Shown here in pieces: positions 8,031-16,858 of a DNA stretch of 46,987 nt. Made by a program: the position numbers and the translations under genes. Source of the stretch: Pseudomonadota bacterium (GTDB lineage Bacteria; Myxococcota_A; Bradymonadia; UBA4248). Where the stretch lies: NCBI GenBank assembly GCA_017464085.1, contig JAFUEE010000050.1:1-46987 (forward strand). The letters run 5' to 3'. The notes below the pieces were generated by a model that was given only the letters and a program-made list of their open reading frames with translations, was not told the origin of the DNA and made no database searches. Positions within the stretch are counted from its first letter, which is position 1. Each line of letters starts with the position of its first letter.

Positions 8031-10262
8031 GTGATACAGCCGAAAATTTTTGGGAAGTTCATATTGTTGGAGCGCGTGAGCGTTGGCGGCATGGCGGAGG
8101 TCTACCGCGCGAAGCTTCTGAACGCGCCGGAATTTGAAAGATTTTTTGCAATCAAGCGCATCCTTCCGAATCTGGCTGCGGACAAAGAGTTTGTGACGAT
8201 GTTCATCAACGAGGCGAAAGTCGCTGTCGATCTTGAGCATCCGAATGTCTGCCAGATTTACGAGCTTGGCCGTCTCGGTGAATCGCATTACATCGCGATG
8301 GAGTACATCCCCGGGCGAGATGTGACGGCCATCCAGAGCTACTACCGCAAGCAGAAGAAGATCATGAGCGTGAGCCAGGCGTGCTTTATTATGGCACAGG
8401 CGGCGCAGGGTCTTGATTATGCGCATCGCGCGGTGGATGCGAACGGGCAGCCCCTTGGCCTGGTTCACCGCGACGTGAGCCCCCAGAACCTGATCGTGAC
8501 GTATGACGGCGTGGTGAAGCTGATTGACTTCGGCGTGTCGAAGGCATCGCAGAAGACGGCGCATACGCGCAATGGCGTGATCAAGGGCAAGTTCAGCTAT
8601 ATGAGCCCTGAGCAGGCGATGGACGCGCCGGTCGACCATCGCTCGGATATTTTTGCGCTGGGCGTGCTTTTCTGGGAGCTTCTGACAGGCCGCCGTCTCT
8701 TCCAGTCCGAGAGCGAGTTCGCGATTCTCGAGATGATCACGGAGTGCAAGATCGACAAGCCTTCGAAATATAACCGCATGGTGCCGGAGGCTGTGGACAA
8801 GATCTGCATGAAGGCGCTCGAAAAAGACGTCAACCGCAGATATGCTTGGGCGAGCGAGATGGTCGTGGATCTCCTGGACTTCATCAACAGCTGCAAGACG
8901 CCGTTTACGCAGTGGCATCTTCAGAACTGGATGTGTTCGACCTTTTCGAAAGAGCTGGAAGCGGAGTGGGAGAAGCTCCCGATATTCAAGTCTCTGAACA
9001 CGCAGGAAGATGTCAACCGCTATAATGCGGAGCATGCAGAAGAGTATTCCAAGTCAGGTCAGTCTGTGGCACCTGAGGCTGAGCCTGGGGATGCAGAAGC
9101 TGAAGCGATGAGCGAATCCGACAAGGCTGAAGCAGAAAAGGCGAACGAGAAGTTCCAGAGCAAGCTTGCGAAGCCTGCGGGCGGCGCGCTTCCTTCGCTT
9201 CCGCCTATTCCAGGGCGCGGTGTCAAGAGCCCGGGAAGCCTGAGCAAGTCCCTTCCCAATGTGAAGGCGGTCAATATCAATGAATCAGGCGAGGACAGCA
9301 AGGTGTCTGGAGCCCGTCTATCGATTTCAGCATCATCGCTGAACAGCGAGGATGACGAGGATGTCGAGCTTGAGCCCGAGGGCGTGGCGCCGACAGTGTC
9401 CGACCCGCAGATACTGATGATGAAACGCGCGGAAAAAAAGGCGCGGACGCGCAAGGGTCTCGTGGCGGTCATCATGGTCATCTGCGTCATGATCATCACC
9501 ATACCGATACTGATTCTTGCTGGGAAAATCAAGATGCGTGAGATACCGGTCGATCTTCCGACGAGCGCGTCACTGACGCTTGATATCGTTCCGGAATCCG
9601 GGGAGGCGCATACGGCGATATTCCATTTCCCGAAGAGCGACGAGCCCGAGATCGCGAGCAAGGACGGTCAGTCGGTCTATTTCGACGGTCTTGAGGCCGG
9701 CGATTACATCATTGATGTGACGATGCCCGGATACGAGGCGGAATCATTCCTTCTCAAGCTCGAGAACGGCAAGTCGGAGAGCCGCCTGGAGATGACGCGT
9801 CAGCTTCCGCAGAAGACAGAGTATGAGGTGAATGTCGATCCTGAAGATGCGCATATATTCGTGAACGGCGTGTATGTGCCCGGGGAGGGGGCAGTGCGTC
9901 ATATCGAGGGGATTGTAGGCGCGCCGTATTCCGTGCGAGCATTCAAGCTCGGGTTTGAGCCACAGACGATGAGCGGGAATATCGAAAGCGATATGTCGCT
10001 TGACTTCGAGCTTGTGCTCGGCAGCCCTGTGACGATGGTGGTCCAGTCCGAACCGCCGAAGTCATCCGTGTACGTGACTTCGAACGGAAAGGTGATCAAG
10101 CGCGGCGAGACGCCGCTCGTCCTTGAGAACGTTGATATCACGCGCCCGCTGGATGTGGAGGTCAAGCGTTATGGCTATCAGCCGTGGACGCGGACGGTGG
10201 ATTTTGAGTCGCTTGAGAGCGATGATATCCGTTTCTTTGCGGATTTAAAACCCGTAGAATAG
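8031..10262 (+). CDS. transmembrane Ser/Thr protein kinase with PEGA-type repeats
   Basis: The protein is 743 aa. A GTG at 8031 follows AAAGGAAA and is preferred to an upstream TTG. The kinase domain (about 5-280) shows SVGGMAEVYRAK, the ATP Lys in FAIKRI (K42), catalytic HRDVSPQN, metal-binding DFG (LIDFGVSKA) and MSPEQ. A long acidic Ser/Pro/Ala linker follows. A single hydrophobic helix (~480-500, VAVIMVICVMIITIPIL) leads to three tandem PEGA-like beta modules outside the membrane (e.g. VNVDPEDAHIFVNG, VVQSEPPKSSVYVTSNGK). This is the common Myxococcota Pkn layout: cytoplasmic kinase, envelope-side PEGA sensor. Targets are unknown. A PP2C phosphatase and an FHA-domain activator are encoded 10-17 kb downstream. 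Confidence 0.93.
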   Translation: MIQPKIFGKFILLERVSVGGMAEVYRAKLLNAPEFERFFAIKRILPNLAADKEFVTMFINEAKVAVDLEHPNVCQIYELGRLGESHYIAMEYIPGRDVTAIQSYYRKQKKIMSVSQACFIMAQAAQGLDYAHRAVDANGQPLGLVHRDVSPQNLIVTYDGVVKLIDFGVSKASQKTAHTRNGVIKGKFSYMSPEQAMDAPVDHRSDIFALGVLFWELLTGRRLFQSESEFAILEMITECKIDKPSKYNRMVPEAVDKICMKALEKDVNRRYAWASEMVVDLLDFINSCKTPFTQWHLQNWMCSTFSKELEAEWEKLPIFKSLNTQEDVNRYNAEHAEEYSKSGQSVAPEAEPGDAEAEAMSESDKAEAEKANEKFQSKLAKPAGGALPSLPPIPGRGVKSPGSLSKSLPNVKAVNINESGEDSKVSGARLSISASSLNSEDDEDVELEPEGVAPTVSDPQILMMKRAEKKARTRKGLVAVIMVICVMIITIPILILAGKIKMREIPVDLPTSASLTLDIVPESGEAHTAIFHFPKSDEPEIASKDGQSVYFDGLEAGDYIIDVTMPGYEAESFLLKLENGKSESRLEMTRQLPQKTEYEVNVDPEDAHIFVNGVYVPGEGAVRHIEGIVGAPYSVRAFKLGFEPQTMSGNIESDMSLDFELVLGSPVTMVVQSEPPKSSVYVTSNGKVIKRGETPLVLENVDITRPLDVEVKRYGYQPWTRTVDFESLESDDIRFFADLKPVE

Positions 10263-10320
10263 TGTTGACAAAACAAATGCGTAGGCGTAGAAGTTTCCGC
10301 GTTTGTATTGTGCGGTTTGT

Positions 10321-10351
10321 GAAATGCAGACTGCGTTTCGTTTCTTTTTCT
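10321..10351 (+). terminator. weak hairpin plus T-rich tract after the kinase gene
   Basis: The arms GAAATGCA/TGCGTTTC (one mismatch) are followed by a long T/C-rich tract. It may end kinase transcription. A promoter-like TTGACA at 10265-10270 with TAGAAG 17 bp on lies just upstream and would read through it, so one of the two calls is probably wrong. Confidence 0.35.
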
Positions 10352-10374
10352 TCTTTATTTTGAGAATCTAGTCT

Positions 10375-11046
10375 ATGACAAACGCGATTGTGAATGCCGG
10401 CGGTTTTTTTGCTTCCGATGCTGTGGAACGTCTTGCAGCGTCTGACCTCTTTACGAGCGAAGAACTTACGGAAAAATTCGAACATCTCTGTGAACATTTT
10501 GAGCGTCATCACTCTCATCTGAACGATGAAGCGACGGCGGCTCAGGTTGGATTTTTCCTTGTGAACCGTGCGCTTCATATCCTCGGATATGCGCACAGCC
10601 ACAATGAACCTCTTGGCGAAGACCTCCGCGTTGAGTACACCCTTTTCAACAGCGCCGATGCATTCCTCGCTCATGTGAGCGGTCGGGGCACGAATGCGTT
10701 CTTTAACGGCGCCTGCGGTATCGGCAAGCTCGCTGCGTGGGCAGCCAGCCTTGATGAAGCTGAGAAGACGGACGACGGCAGCGTTGCCGAGCCTCCTGCA
10801 GCTGAACTCGATGAGCAGATGCGCGCGACGAACCTTCAGTGGGCCATTCTGACGAACGGCCGTATCTGGAGACTGTTCCACAAAAATACCTGCGCCATGC
10901 TCAATACCTATTTCGAAGTGGATCTTCTCCAGATTCTCGAAAACCGCGATATGGACAGCTTCAAGATTTTCGTGAATGCCTTCTCGGCGAAATCGATTTC
11001 TTTTGACAAGTCCGGCTCCTGCCCCGACAAGAAGCTCCTCGGCTGA
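10375..11046 (+). CDS. orphan domain resembling the N-terminus of type IIG restriction/methylation enzymes
   Basis: The protein is 223 aa. Residues ~140-205 read TNLQWAILTNGRIWRLFHK, then a FEVDLLQILE segment and a DMDSFKIFVNAF segment. This matches the TNGRxWRLY...YEVDL...DxxAFxxFxxLF pattern between the nuclease and methyltransferase parts of Eco57I-like enzymes. The upstream helical part (HLNDEATAAQVGFFLVNRALHILGY) fits the same module. No methyltransferase motifs (FxGxG, NPPY) follow: the ORF stops and a terminator comes next. The usual E-x-K nuclease signature is not obvious. It may be a remnant, or a domesticated DNA-binding module. A start at 10375 without a strong ribosome binding site is the only ATG option. 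Confidence 0.6.
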   Translation: MTNAIVNAGGFFASDAVERLAASDLFTSEELTEKFEHLCEHFERHHSHLNDEATAAQVGFFLVNRALHILGYAHSHNEPLGEDLRVEYTLFNSADAFLAHVSGRGTNAFFNGACGIGKLAAWAASLDEAEKTDDGSVAEPPAAELDEQMRATNLQWAILTNGRIWRLFHKNTCAMLNTYFEVDLLQILENRDMDSFKIFVNAFSAKSISFDKSGSCPDKKLLG

Positions 11047-11066
11047 TTCCTGATCGCCTGATTTAT

Positions 11067-11098
11067 GGCCCGTGCAGCATGTCTGCATGGGCCTTTTT
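11067..11098 (+). terminator. terminator after the type IIG-like domain gene
   Basis: An 11-bp stem (11067-11077 with 11083-11093, one G-T pair), loop CATGT and T-run at 11094-11098 lie 20 bp past the stop. Confidence 0.9.
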
Positions 11099-11326
11099 GC
11101 ATTTTGCCCCCTTCAAAAATGCCGTCTGTCTGTGAGATTTCCGTGGGCGCGCGAGGGAATGGGGATAAGGTCTGTGCGCGCTTTTGAATACGCGGTGGCG
11201 AGTTTTTGCGCGCTTTCGCCCTTGCACGTATTACGCTTAAATCGAAAAGTTGAAATATAACCATTTTTTTGATGCTTTTTTGTGAAAAAAATGTAATTAT
11301 TGTGTCGAAGAACTTCTGACGTTAAG

Positions 11327-11341
11327 ATGGATTCAATCCAT
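11327..11341. promoter_or_regulatory. perfect palindrome upstream of the serine hydrolase
   Basis: ATGGATT-C-AATCCAT lies in the AT-rich gap 11099-11434, 94 bp before the ATG. It could be an operator. The rest of the gap shows no gene and no clear promoter. Confidence 0.4.
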
Positions 11342-11434
11342 GATTGATATCGCACCGTTCTGAGGGTGTGATTGTTTTCTTTTGCCGCACGAGCATTGCC
11401 CGTTTAGGGCATGTTGCGTAAAGAGTGATATGCA

Positions 11435-12511
11435 ATGACAAAGTTCAAACGTGAAATTACTGATTTGCTGAACCAGGGCATAGATGCGCGTCTTTTCAGC
11501 GGGGCGCAGCTCGTGGTTTCAGATGACAAGCATGATATTCTGAGTCTTTGCGCGGGGAACACGCGTTTTCCAATTGCGCGCAACGAGCTTGGGTGTGTGC
11601 CTTTGGCCATCACTCCGGATACGATATTTGATATCGCGAGTATCACGAAGCCTCTTGCCACGGCAGGCTTGATGATGTGCGCCGTGGCCGAGCGGAAGTT
11701 TGCCTTGGATCAGAAGCTGATTTCCGTTCCGGATCTTCAGTTTCCATCGTGGAGCCTTGCGAACACGCTCGTGGATCTTCTGAGCCATTAGACGGATCTT
11801 CCGGCATGGGTCGATTTTCACGGAGCGATTCCGAGAGTTGAGGATCACGATACGGCCTCTCGTTTTTTTGAGCTTGAATGCAAGCGCCTTCAGCCTCGCA
11901 CGGATGGCAAGACATGGTGCTATTCGGATGTCGGCTATATTCTCCTTGGTCTGATGCTGGAACGGTCGTATCACATGCATCTTTCGGATTTGTTTGCCCA
12001 GAAGATCGCGCGTCCGCTCGGCCTTGGCATGCAGATGCTCTACAGCCCGCTTCACTGGGTGATGCGCAATCAGATCGCTGCGACATGTCATTATATGGGC
12101 GCGTATATTCAGGGGCATCCCGACGATGCCAATGCGCGCGCGCTTACGCATGTTGCCGGGCACGCAGGCCTTTTCGCGACTGCGGAAGCCATCGCGGCGT
12201 ACGTGCGTGCAATGCTTTCGGATAATTTTGTCTGCAGTTCCGAGATTATGCGTGAATTTCTCACGTACAAGAGCAGCCGCACGCCGTTCGCGCTCGGATG
12301 GGATCGCCCGACATCCGAGGATTCGCTCTCCGGTCGCCGTCCAGGGGAGAATGTGATCGGCCATCTTGGGTTTACCGGGTGTTCGGTTTGGATCGATCTC
12401 GACACGAAGCGGAGCGTGACGCTTTTGACAAATCGCGCGCACGCGAATGATGATCCCGGATCGATCGCCAGCCTGCGCCGCGAGATCTATCGCATGTGCT
12501 GGGAACTGTAA
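11435..12511 (+). pseudogene. beta-lactamase-type serine hydrolase interrupted by one in-frame TAG
   Basis: One frame runs from ATG 11435 to the stop at 12509-12511 (359 codons) and is broken only by TAG at 11789-11791. It has class C/penicillin-binding family marks: S-x-x-K in IASITKPLATAG, YSDVGYILLG at the Y-x-N position, and GHLGFTG for the H/K-T-G-like motif. The stop sits inside the conserved LLSH-x-TDLPAW (usual LLSHxxGLPAW). Homologues have one ordinary residue there, so a CAG-to-TAG change would explain it. TAG ends ftsZ and the kinase gene here, so it is not generally reassigned. There is no signal peptide. Downstream codons show no decay, so this is recent inactivation, rare readthrough or a sequencing error. 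Confidence 0.85.
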
Positions 12512-12544
12512 GCGAAACAAGTTGTGGTGGGGCAGATCTTGATG

Positions 12545-12590
12545 AGGCCTGCGGTTCTGGTTATCGAGCCTGAGCTGCGGGCCTTTTTAT
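12545..12590 (+). terminator. terminator after the serine hydrolase
   Basis: The arms AGGCCTGC (12545-12552) and GCGGGCCT (12577-12584) pair with one mismatch, and a T-run follows. The remaining gap to ruvX (12591-12872) holds no gene that I can support. Confidence 0.65.
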
Positions 12591-12872
12591 TGTTCAATCT
12601 GCGGATATGCCAAATGAAGTGTGCGCGACGTGCTTTTCGGCCTCGTCCCCTGAATCCCATTCCCATTGGGGGACATTGGATAGGTCTTGCCCCGGGTGTG
12701 CTTTATGGGCTTTGCGCTCACTATGCGGAAGCGCGCGGGAAGCGTTGCTAAGCGCTGATATGTTTGTAAGTTTTTGCGCATTTTCATGAGCAATGGCCGA
12801 AAATTGTGCTAGTAGTCGTTCCGTGCGGCTGCTTGCATTGCCTTGCAGCAATATTTTGAGGTTGGAGCGGAG

Positions 12873-13313
12873 ATGTCCAGTATAGCATCCCTTGATATCG
12901 GCACGGTGCGCATTGGCGTGGCTGTTTCAGATCCCGCGCATAAGGTCGCGCTCGGCTATGGCACGGTTCATGTGAACAGGTGCGCGGATCCCTGCGGGGA
13001 AATCGCCAGGATTCTGGAGGCGGAAAAGATCACGCGCGTGGTCGTCGGCTGGCCGCTCGAGCTTGACGGATCGGAGGGCGGTGCGGTGCGCCGTACGAAA
13101 CAGTTTCTCATCCAGCTCAGGCAGCGCTGCCCCGGACTGAAGATCGTCCCTCAGGATGAACGCCTGACTTCAAGTGCTGCAGAAAATGCGCTTCAGGAAA
13201 TGGAGACGCGCGGGTCGAAAAAAAAAGAGGTCGTGGATACGATGGCAGCGTGCCTGATACTGCAGATGTATCTTGACCGGATGCAGCGCGTCAGACAGCA
13301 GTCCGACGGGTGA
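12873..13313 (+). CDS. ruvX: putative pre-16S rRNA nuclease / Holliday junction resolvase-like RuvX (YqgF)
   Basis: The protein is 146 aa, normal for the family. The ATG at 12873 follows TTGGAGCGGAG. RNase H-like fold marks are intact: LDIGTVRIGVAVSD (first catalytic Asp), VVGWPLELDGSEG, PQDERLTSSAAEN (Glu) and the late VVDTMAA (Asp). YqgF proteins mature the 5' end of 16S rRNA. The Holliday junction role is older and less supported. It is followed 84 bp downstream by a receiver-like gene. Confidence 0.93.
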   Translation: MSSIASLDIGTVRIGVAVSDPAHKVALGYGTVHVNRCADPCGEIARILEAEKITRVVVGWPLELDGSEGGAVRRTKQFLIQLRQRCPGLKIVPQDERLTSSAAENALQEMETRGSKKKEVVDTMAACLILQMYLDRMQRVRQQSDG

Positions 13314-13397
13314 TCTTTAACGGGAATGTCGTTTGGGAACGCTTCTGTGTAACTTCAGCTGCATGGCCAGCTGGCATTTGAGCATTTCGGAGACGTG

Positions 13398-13865
13398 ATG
13401 AAGCTTTACCTCATTGATGATCGCGGGGAGACAGGGGAATATGCGGATTTCTTGGACGCGCATCGGGAGAGCCTTCCCGGGTTTGAGCTTGAAGTGTTCA
13501 CGCATTTTGCGGCACTGCTGGAGGCTGTTCGCCGGGAGATGCCCGGTGCGATTTTGGCGGATATGCGTTTTGATATGATTCCAGCCGAAGAGCTCTATGG
13601 CGATATCGATGCGCTTGCGGGCACGGAGCAGTTCTGCGGGAACCGCGACCGCGCCGAGGCGCAGATACGCGGGATGCAGGGGCTTCTGGTATGCCGCGCG
13701 CTTCGCGAGCGGGATGTGCGCGTGCCCGTGATACTGTTCGCCTCCCTTGCGCCAGGCGTCGCGGCCAATGTCATGCGCCAGCTTGCGCCGATTCGCATCA
13801 TCGAGGGGCTGATATTGAGCGATGTGCGCGATGCGCTCCGTGAGATTGTCGTATCCGGGAGCTGA
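13398..13865 (+). CDS. degenerate response-regulator receiver-like protein
   Basis: The protein is 155 aa with GGAG 5 bases before the ATG. It begins KLYLIDDRGETGEYADFL like a receiver beta1 strand with the acidic pair, has a possible phospho-acceptor Asp in ILADMRFDMIP, and VPVILFASLAP resembles beta4 with the conserved Ser/Thr. About 30 residues (EELYGDIDALAGTEQFCGNRDR) are inserted after the presumed Asp, and no conserved Lys-Pro follows beta5. No output domain is present. It may be an unphosphorylated or adaptor-type receiver. The family assignment is moderate. Confidence 0.55.
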   Translation: MKLYLIDDRGETGEYADFLDAHRESLPGFELEVFTHFAALLEAVRREMPGAILADMRFDMIPAEELYGDIDALAGTEQFCGNRDRAEAQIRGMQGLLVCRALRERDVRVPVILFASLAPGVAANVMRQLAPIRIIEGLILSDVRDALREIVVSGS

Positions 13866-13875
13866 GATATCAAAA

Positions 13876-13941
13876 GGCCTGCCGTATGCCGTCAGGCATA
13901 GGCAGGCCCCTGGCGCGCGTATCGCGAAGCGATAGCGTGCC
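13876..13941. repeat. two copies of the two-tier palindromic repeat
   Basis: Copy 1 (13876-13908) has outer stem GGCCTGCC/GGCAGGCC, inner TATGCC/GGCATA and loop GTCA. Copy 2 (13912-13941) has outer GGCGCGC/GCGTGCC, inner TATCGC/GCGATA and loop GAA. They lie between the convergent receiver gene and trpB, and copy 1 may act as a terminator for either. Confidence 0.85.
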
Positions 13942-13955
13942 GCGCTTATGCCTGT

Positions 13956-15170
13956 TCAGCGGATGCCGTATTTCTCGATGATGTAGTCCATGTCTTTGTC
14001 GCCGCGTCCTGAGAGGTTGATGAGGATCGCGCCGGTGCTGAGTTTTTTGGCCATTCTGATGGCATAGGCGACGGCATGGCTGCTTTCGAGCGCCGGGATA
14101 ATGCCCTCTTTGCGCGCAAGCGTGAAAAATGCGTCGATGGCCTCATCGTCACCCACGGTGTCGTATTTGACACGTCCGATGTCGCGGAGCATGCAGTGTT
14201 CCGGCCCGGAGCCCGGATAATCGAGTCCGGATGCGATCGAGTAGACGGGAGCCGGTTCTCCGTCGTCATCTTTGAGCATGACCGTGTTGAAGCCGTGCAG
14301 GACGCCTTCCGTGCCATAGCTGAGGCTTGCTGCGTGATCGCCGAGTTTCGGCCCTCTCCCGAGCGGTTCGACGCCATAAAGCTTGACATCTTCATCGCTG
14401 AGGAAACCGGAGAAGATGCCCATCGCGTTGGAGCCGCCGCCGACGCAGGCGACGACGTGGTCGGGGAGGATACCGGTCATGTCGAGGAACTGCTCGCGCG
14501 CCTCGATGCCGACGATGTGCTGGAAGTCGCGGACGAGCATCGGGAACGGATGCGGGCCTACGACCGATCCGATGCAGTAGATCGAGTCCTGATATTCCCT
14601 CAGATAGGCGTCAAAAGCGGCATCGACGGCTTCCTTGAGTGTCTGCGCGCCGTGCGTGACCGGGATGACGTTCGCGCCGAGGACCTTCATTCTGGCGACG
14701 TTCGGGGCCTGCTTGGCGATATCGACCGCGCCCATATAGATATCGCATGCCATGCCGAAATAGGCGGCAGCCGTGGCCAGGGCGACGCCGTGCTGACCCG
14801 CGCCGGTTTCAGCGATGAGCTTCTTCTTGCCCATGTATTTCGCGAGAAGGCCTTCGCCCATGCAGTGGTTGATCTTGTGCGCGCCTGTGTGGTTGAGGTC
14901 TTCGCGCTTTGCATAGAGCTGGACGCAGCCGAGCGCGTTGGAGAGGCGCTCCAGATGCGAGATCGGCGTGGGGCGCCCCTGGAACTCGCGGCGTATCTTG
15001 CGCAGGTCGCTGATGAATTTGGCGGATTTGCTGATCGTGTTATAGGCGTGCGTGATTTCGTTGATCGCGGTCTGGAGGCCGGCGGGGATATAGCTGCCGC
15101 CGTATTTTCCGAAGTAGCCGTTTTCGTCTGGGGTGTTTTTCAAATAGGTGTCAAGGTTCGTGATCTTCAT
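13956..15170 (-). CDS. trpB: tryptophan synthase beta chain
   Basis: The protein is 404 aa, typical of TrpB. The start at 15170 has GGAG 6 bases upstream. It joins indole and serine using PLP: the PLP Lys is in HTGAHKINH, the phosphate loop is GGGSNAMG, and [11 protein letters not shown] and GRGDKDMD are conserved. FGGS-like [11 protein letters not shown] near the start marks the classical TrpB1 type that pairs with TrpA. No trpA or other trp gene is adjacent, and the gene is bracketed by palindromic repeats on both sides, so it appears as a lone unit. Confidence 0.96.
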   Translation of the reverse strand: MKITNLDTYLKNTPDENGYFGKYGGSYIPAGLQTAINEITHAYNTISKSAKFISDLRKIRREFQGRPTPISHLERLSNALGCVQLYAKREDLNHTGAHKINHCMGEGLLAKYMGKKKLIAETGAGQHGVALATAAAYFGMACDIYMGAVDIAKQAPNVARMKVLGANVIPVTHGAQTLKEAVDAAFDAYLREYQDSIYCIGSVVGPHPFPMLVRDFQHIVGIEAREQFLDMTGILPDHVVACVGGGSNAMGIFSGFLSDEDVKLYGVEPLGRGPKLGDHAASLSYGTEGVLHGFNTVMLKDDDGEPAPVYSIASGLDYPGSGPEHCMLRDIGRVKYDTVGDDEAIDAFFTLARKEGIIPALESSHAVAYAIRMAKKLSTGAILINLSGRGDKDMDYIIEKYGIR

Positions 15171-15266
15171 TCGATGCTCCGGTAAGAGAGAAAACTTCAG
15201 GGGCATGTATAATCAATACTGGCAAAATGAAAGCAAAATGTTGCGGGGAGCGCGGTTCGTTTTGCG

Positions 15267-15334
15267 GGGCCGCTACCGCCTTCGGCGATACGCGGCCCAT
15301 GGGCGCGTCGCTTCCGCCTCTGGCGGTACGCGCC
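15267..15334. repeat. two copies of the two-tier palindromic repeat
   Basis: Copy 1 (15267-15298) has outer GGGCCGC/GCGGCCC, inner TACCGCC/GGCGATA with one mismatch, and loop TTC. Copy 2 (15302-15334) has outer GGCGCG/CGCGCC, inner CCGCC/GGCGG and loop TCT. They lie in the divergent gap between trpB and the glycosidase. Confidence 0.8.
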
Positions 15335-15356
15335 GCGAAATTTTTTTTCAGATATG

Positions 15357-15419
15357 TTGACATGATATACCGGATGGTATAATGGTGTGAATGTTACCGA
15401 ACGGTAGGTAGGTTCGGTA
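15357..15419 (+). promoter_or_regulatory. promoter with operator-like palindromes for the GH13 gene
   Basis: Consensus TTGACA (15357-15362) and TATAAT (15378-15383) are 15 bp apart, shorter than the usual 17. The palindrome TATACC-GGAT-GGTATA (15366-15381) covers the spacer and -10. A second inverted repeat TACCGAAC/GTTCGGTA (15395-15402 with 15412-15419) lies just after the likely start of transcription. The shared TACC/GGTA half-sites suggest one repressor bound to both. The regulator is not in the window. Confidence 0.6.
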
Positions 15420-15453
15420 TAAAAAAAGCACGGATTCGACATGAGGTATGGCG

Positions 15454-16857
15454 ATGCAGAACTGCTGTGAAAAAATATGGGAAGAAGGGAAGTGCCGCTG
15501 GTTCGAGGGCGGTGTGCTTTATCACATCTATCCGCTCGGGATGCTCGGGTGCAGCCGCCGCAACGAGGGTATCGGGGAGTGCCACAGGCTTCCTGAGCTT
15601 GCGGGGCTGACGGGTCATTTGAAAGCGCTCGGTGTGACGGCGGTCTACATCGGCCCGCTGTTTGAATCCTCGACGCATGGCTATGATACGAAAGACTATT
15701 TTCATGTCGACAGGCGGCTTGGAAGCGACAGCGATTTTAGAGAGCTTGTGGACTGCTATCATGAAGCGGGGATGCGCGTGATCGTTGACGGCGTGTTCAA
15801 TCATGTCGGTCGGGAATTCTGGGGGTTCAGGGAAGTTCTGGAGCAGCGTGAGTTCGCGCGGACGCGTCGGTGGTTCAGCGGGCTGCGTTTTGACGGGCGC
15901 GCGCGCGACGGGGTGAGCTATGCGACCTGGGAGGGGCATGAGGAGCTCGTCAAGCTCGACCTCGACAACCCGGAGGTGAGGAAGCACCTGCTGGATGCCG
16001 TGTCGTGGTGGATATCGGAATTCCATATCGACGGGATTCGTCTGGATGCTGCGGATTGCCTGAGCCAGGATTTTGTGCGTGCGTTGCGCGCGCATGTGGA
16101 CGGCCTCAAGGACGGCTTTCTGCTCGTCGGGGAGGTGATTCACGGGGATTACCGCGTCTGGGCGAATGACGCCATGATGCATGGGACGACGAATTACGAG
16201 GCGTACAAGGGGCTGTGGTCATCGCATAACGACGGGAATTTTCACGAGATCGCGTATTCCCTGAACCGTCAGTTCGGCGCAGGCGGGATTTATCGCGGTC
16301 TTGAGATGTACAGTTTTGTGGACAATCACGATGTGGACAGGATCGCGACAAAGCTCAAGAGCCCGTATTCGCTGTATTCAGTCTATGCGCTGATGTTTTT
16401 CATGCCCGGGTGCCCGTCGATTTATTATGGCAGCGAGTGGGGGATTTGCGGCAGGAAGGGGCGCGGCTATGATGCGGATGTGGCGATCCGTCCGGCCGTA
16501 TCGGCATCAGCCCTGTCTGTTGGACAGGTGCGCGAGAGCCTTGAAGCAGCATCGCTGGAGGAAGCGCTGTGCAGGTTTTCGCGTGTCCGCCGCAGGGAGC
16601 CTGCGCTGTGTCACGGCGCTTACCGGCAGATTGCGGTTACGCCGCAGACGCTTTCGTTTGAGCGCGTGTACGGCATGGATACGGTCTTGTGCCTGATCTC
16701 GGATGAGCCTGCGGCGCGCGCGCAGGTTTTGAGCGGCCTGTGCGACGGGCGGTATCGCGATATCCTCAACGGGGATGAGACATTTGAGGTCAGGAACGGC
16801 CGGCTGGAGATAGAATTTTATCCGCACTGGGCGCGCGTGCTGAAAAAAATTGCCTGA
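15454..16857 (+). CDS. GH13 (alpha-amylase family) glycoside hydrolase
   Basis: The protein is 467 aa. The start at 15454 is chosen because GAGG ends 7 bases before it; an ATG at 15448 is too close to that site. The GH13 conserved regions are in order: DGVFNHVG (region I), GIRLDAADCL with nucleophile Asp (II), LLVGEVIHGDY with acid/base Glu (III) and SFVDNHDVDRI with the third Asp (IV). A C-terminal beta domain follows. There is no signal peptide, so it probably acts on alpha-glucans or maltooligosaccharides in the cytoplasm, neopullulanase- or alpha-glucosidase-like. It converges on trmJ with one base between stops. Confidence 0.92.
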   Translation: MQNCCEKIWEEGKCRWFEGGVLYHIYPLGMLGCSRRNEGIGECHRLPELAGLTGHLKALGVTAVYIGPLFESSTHGYDTKDYFHVDRRLGSDSDFRELVDCYHEAGMRVIVDGVFNHVGREFWGFREVLEQREFARTRRWFSGLRFDGRARDGVSYATWEGHEELVKLDLDNPEVRKHLLDAVSWWISEFHIDGIRLDAADCLSQDFVRALRAHVDGLKDGFLLVGEVIHGDYRVWANDAMMHGTTNYEAYKGLWSSHNDGNFHEIAYSLNRQFGAGGIYRGLEMYSFVDNHDVDRIATKLKSPYSLYSVYALMFFMPGCPSIYYGSEWGICGRKGRGYDADVAIRPAVSASALSVGQVRESLEAASLEEALCRFSRVRRREPALCHGAYRQIAVTPQTLSFERVYGMDTVLCLISDEPAARAQVLSGLCDGRYRDILNGDETFEVRNGRLEIEFYPHWARVLKKIA

Positions 16858-16858
16858 A

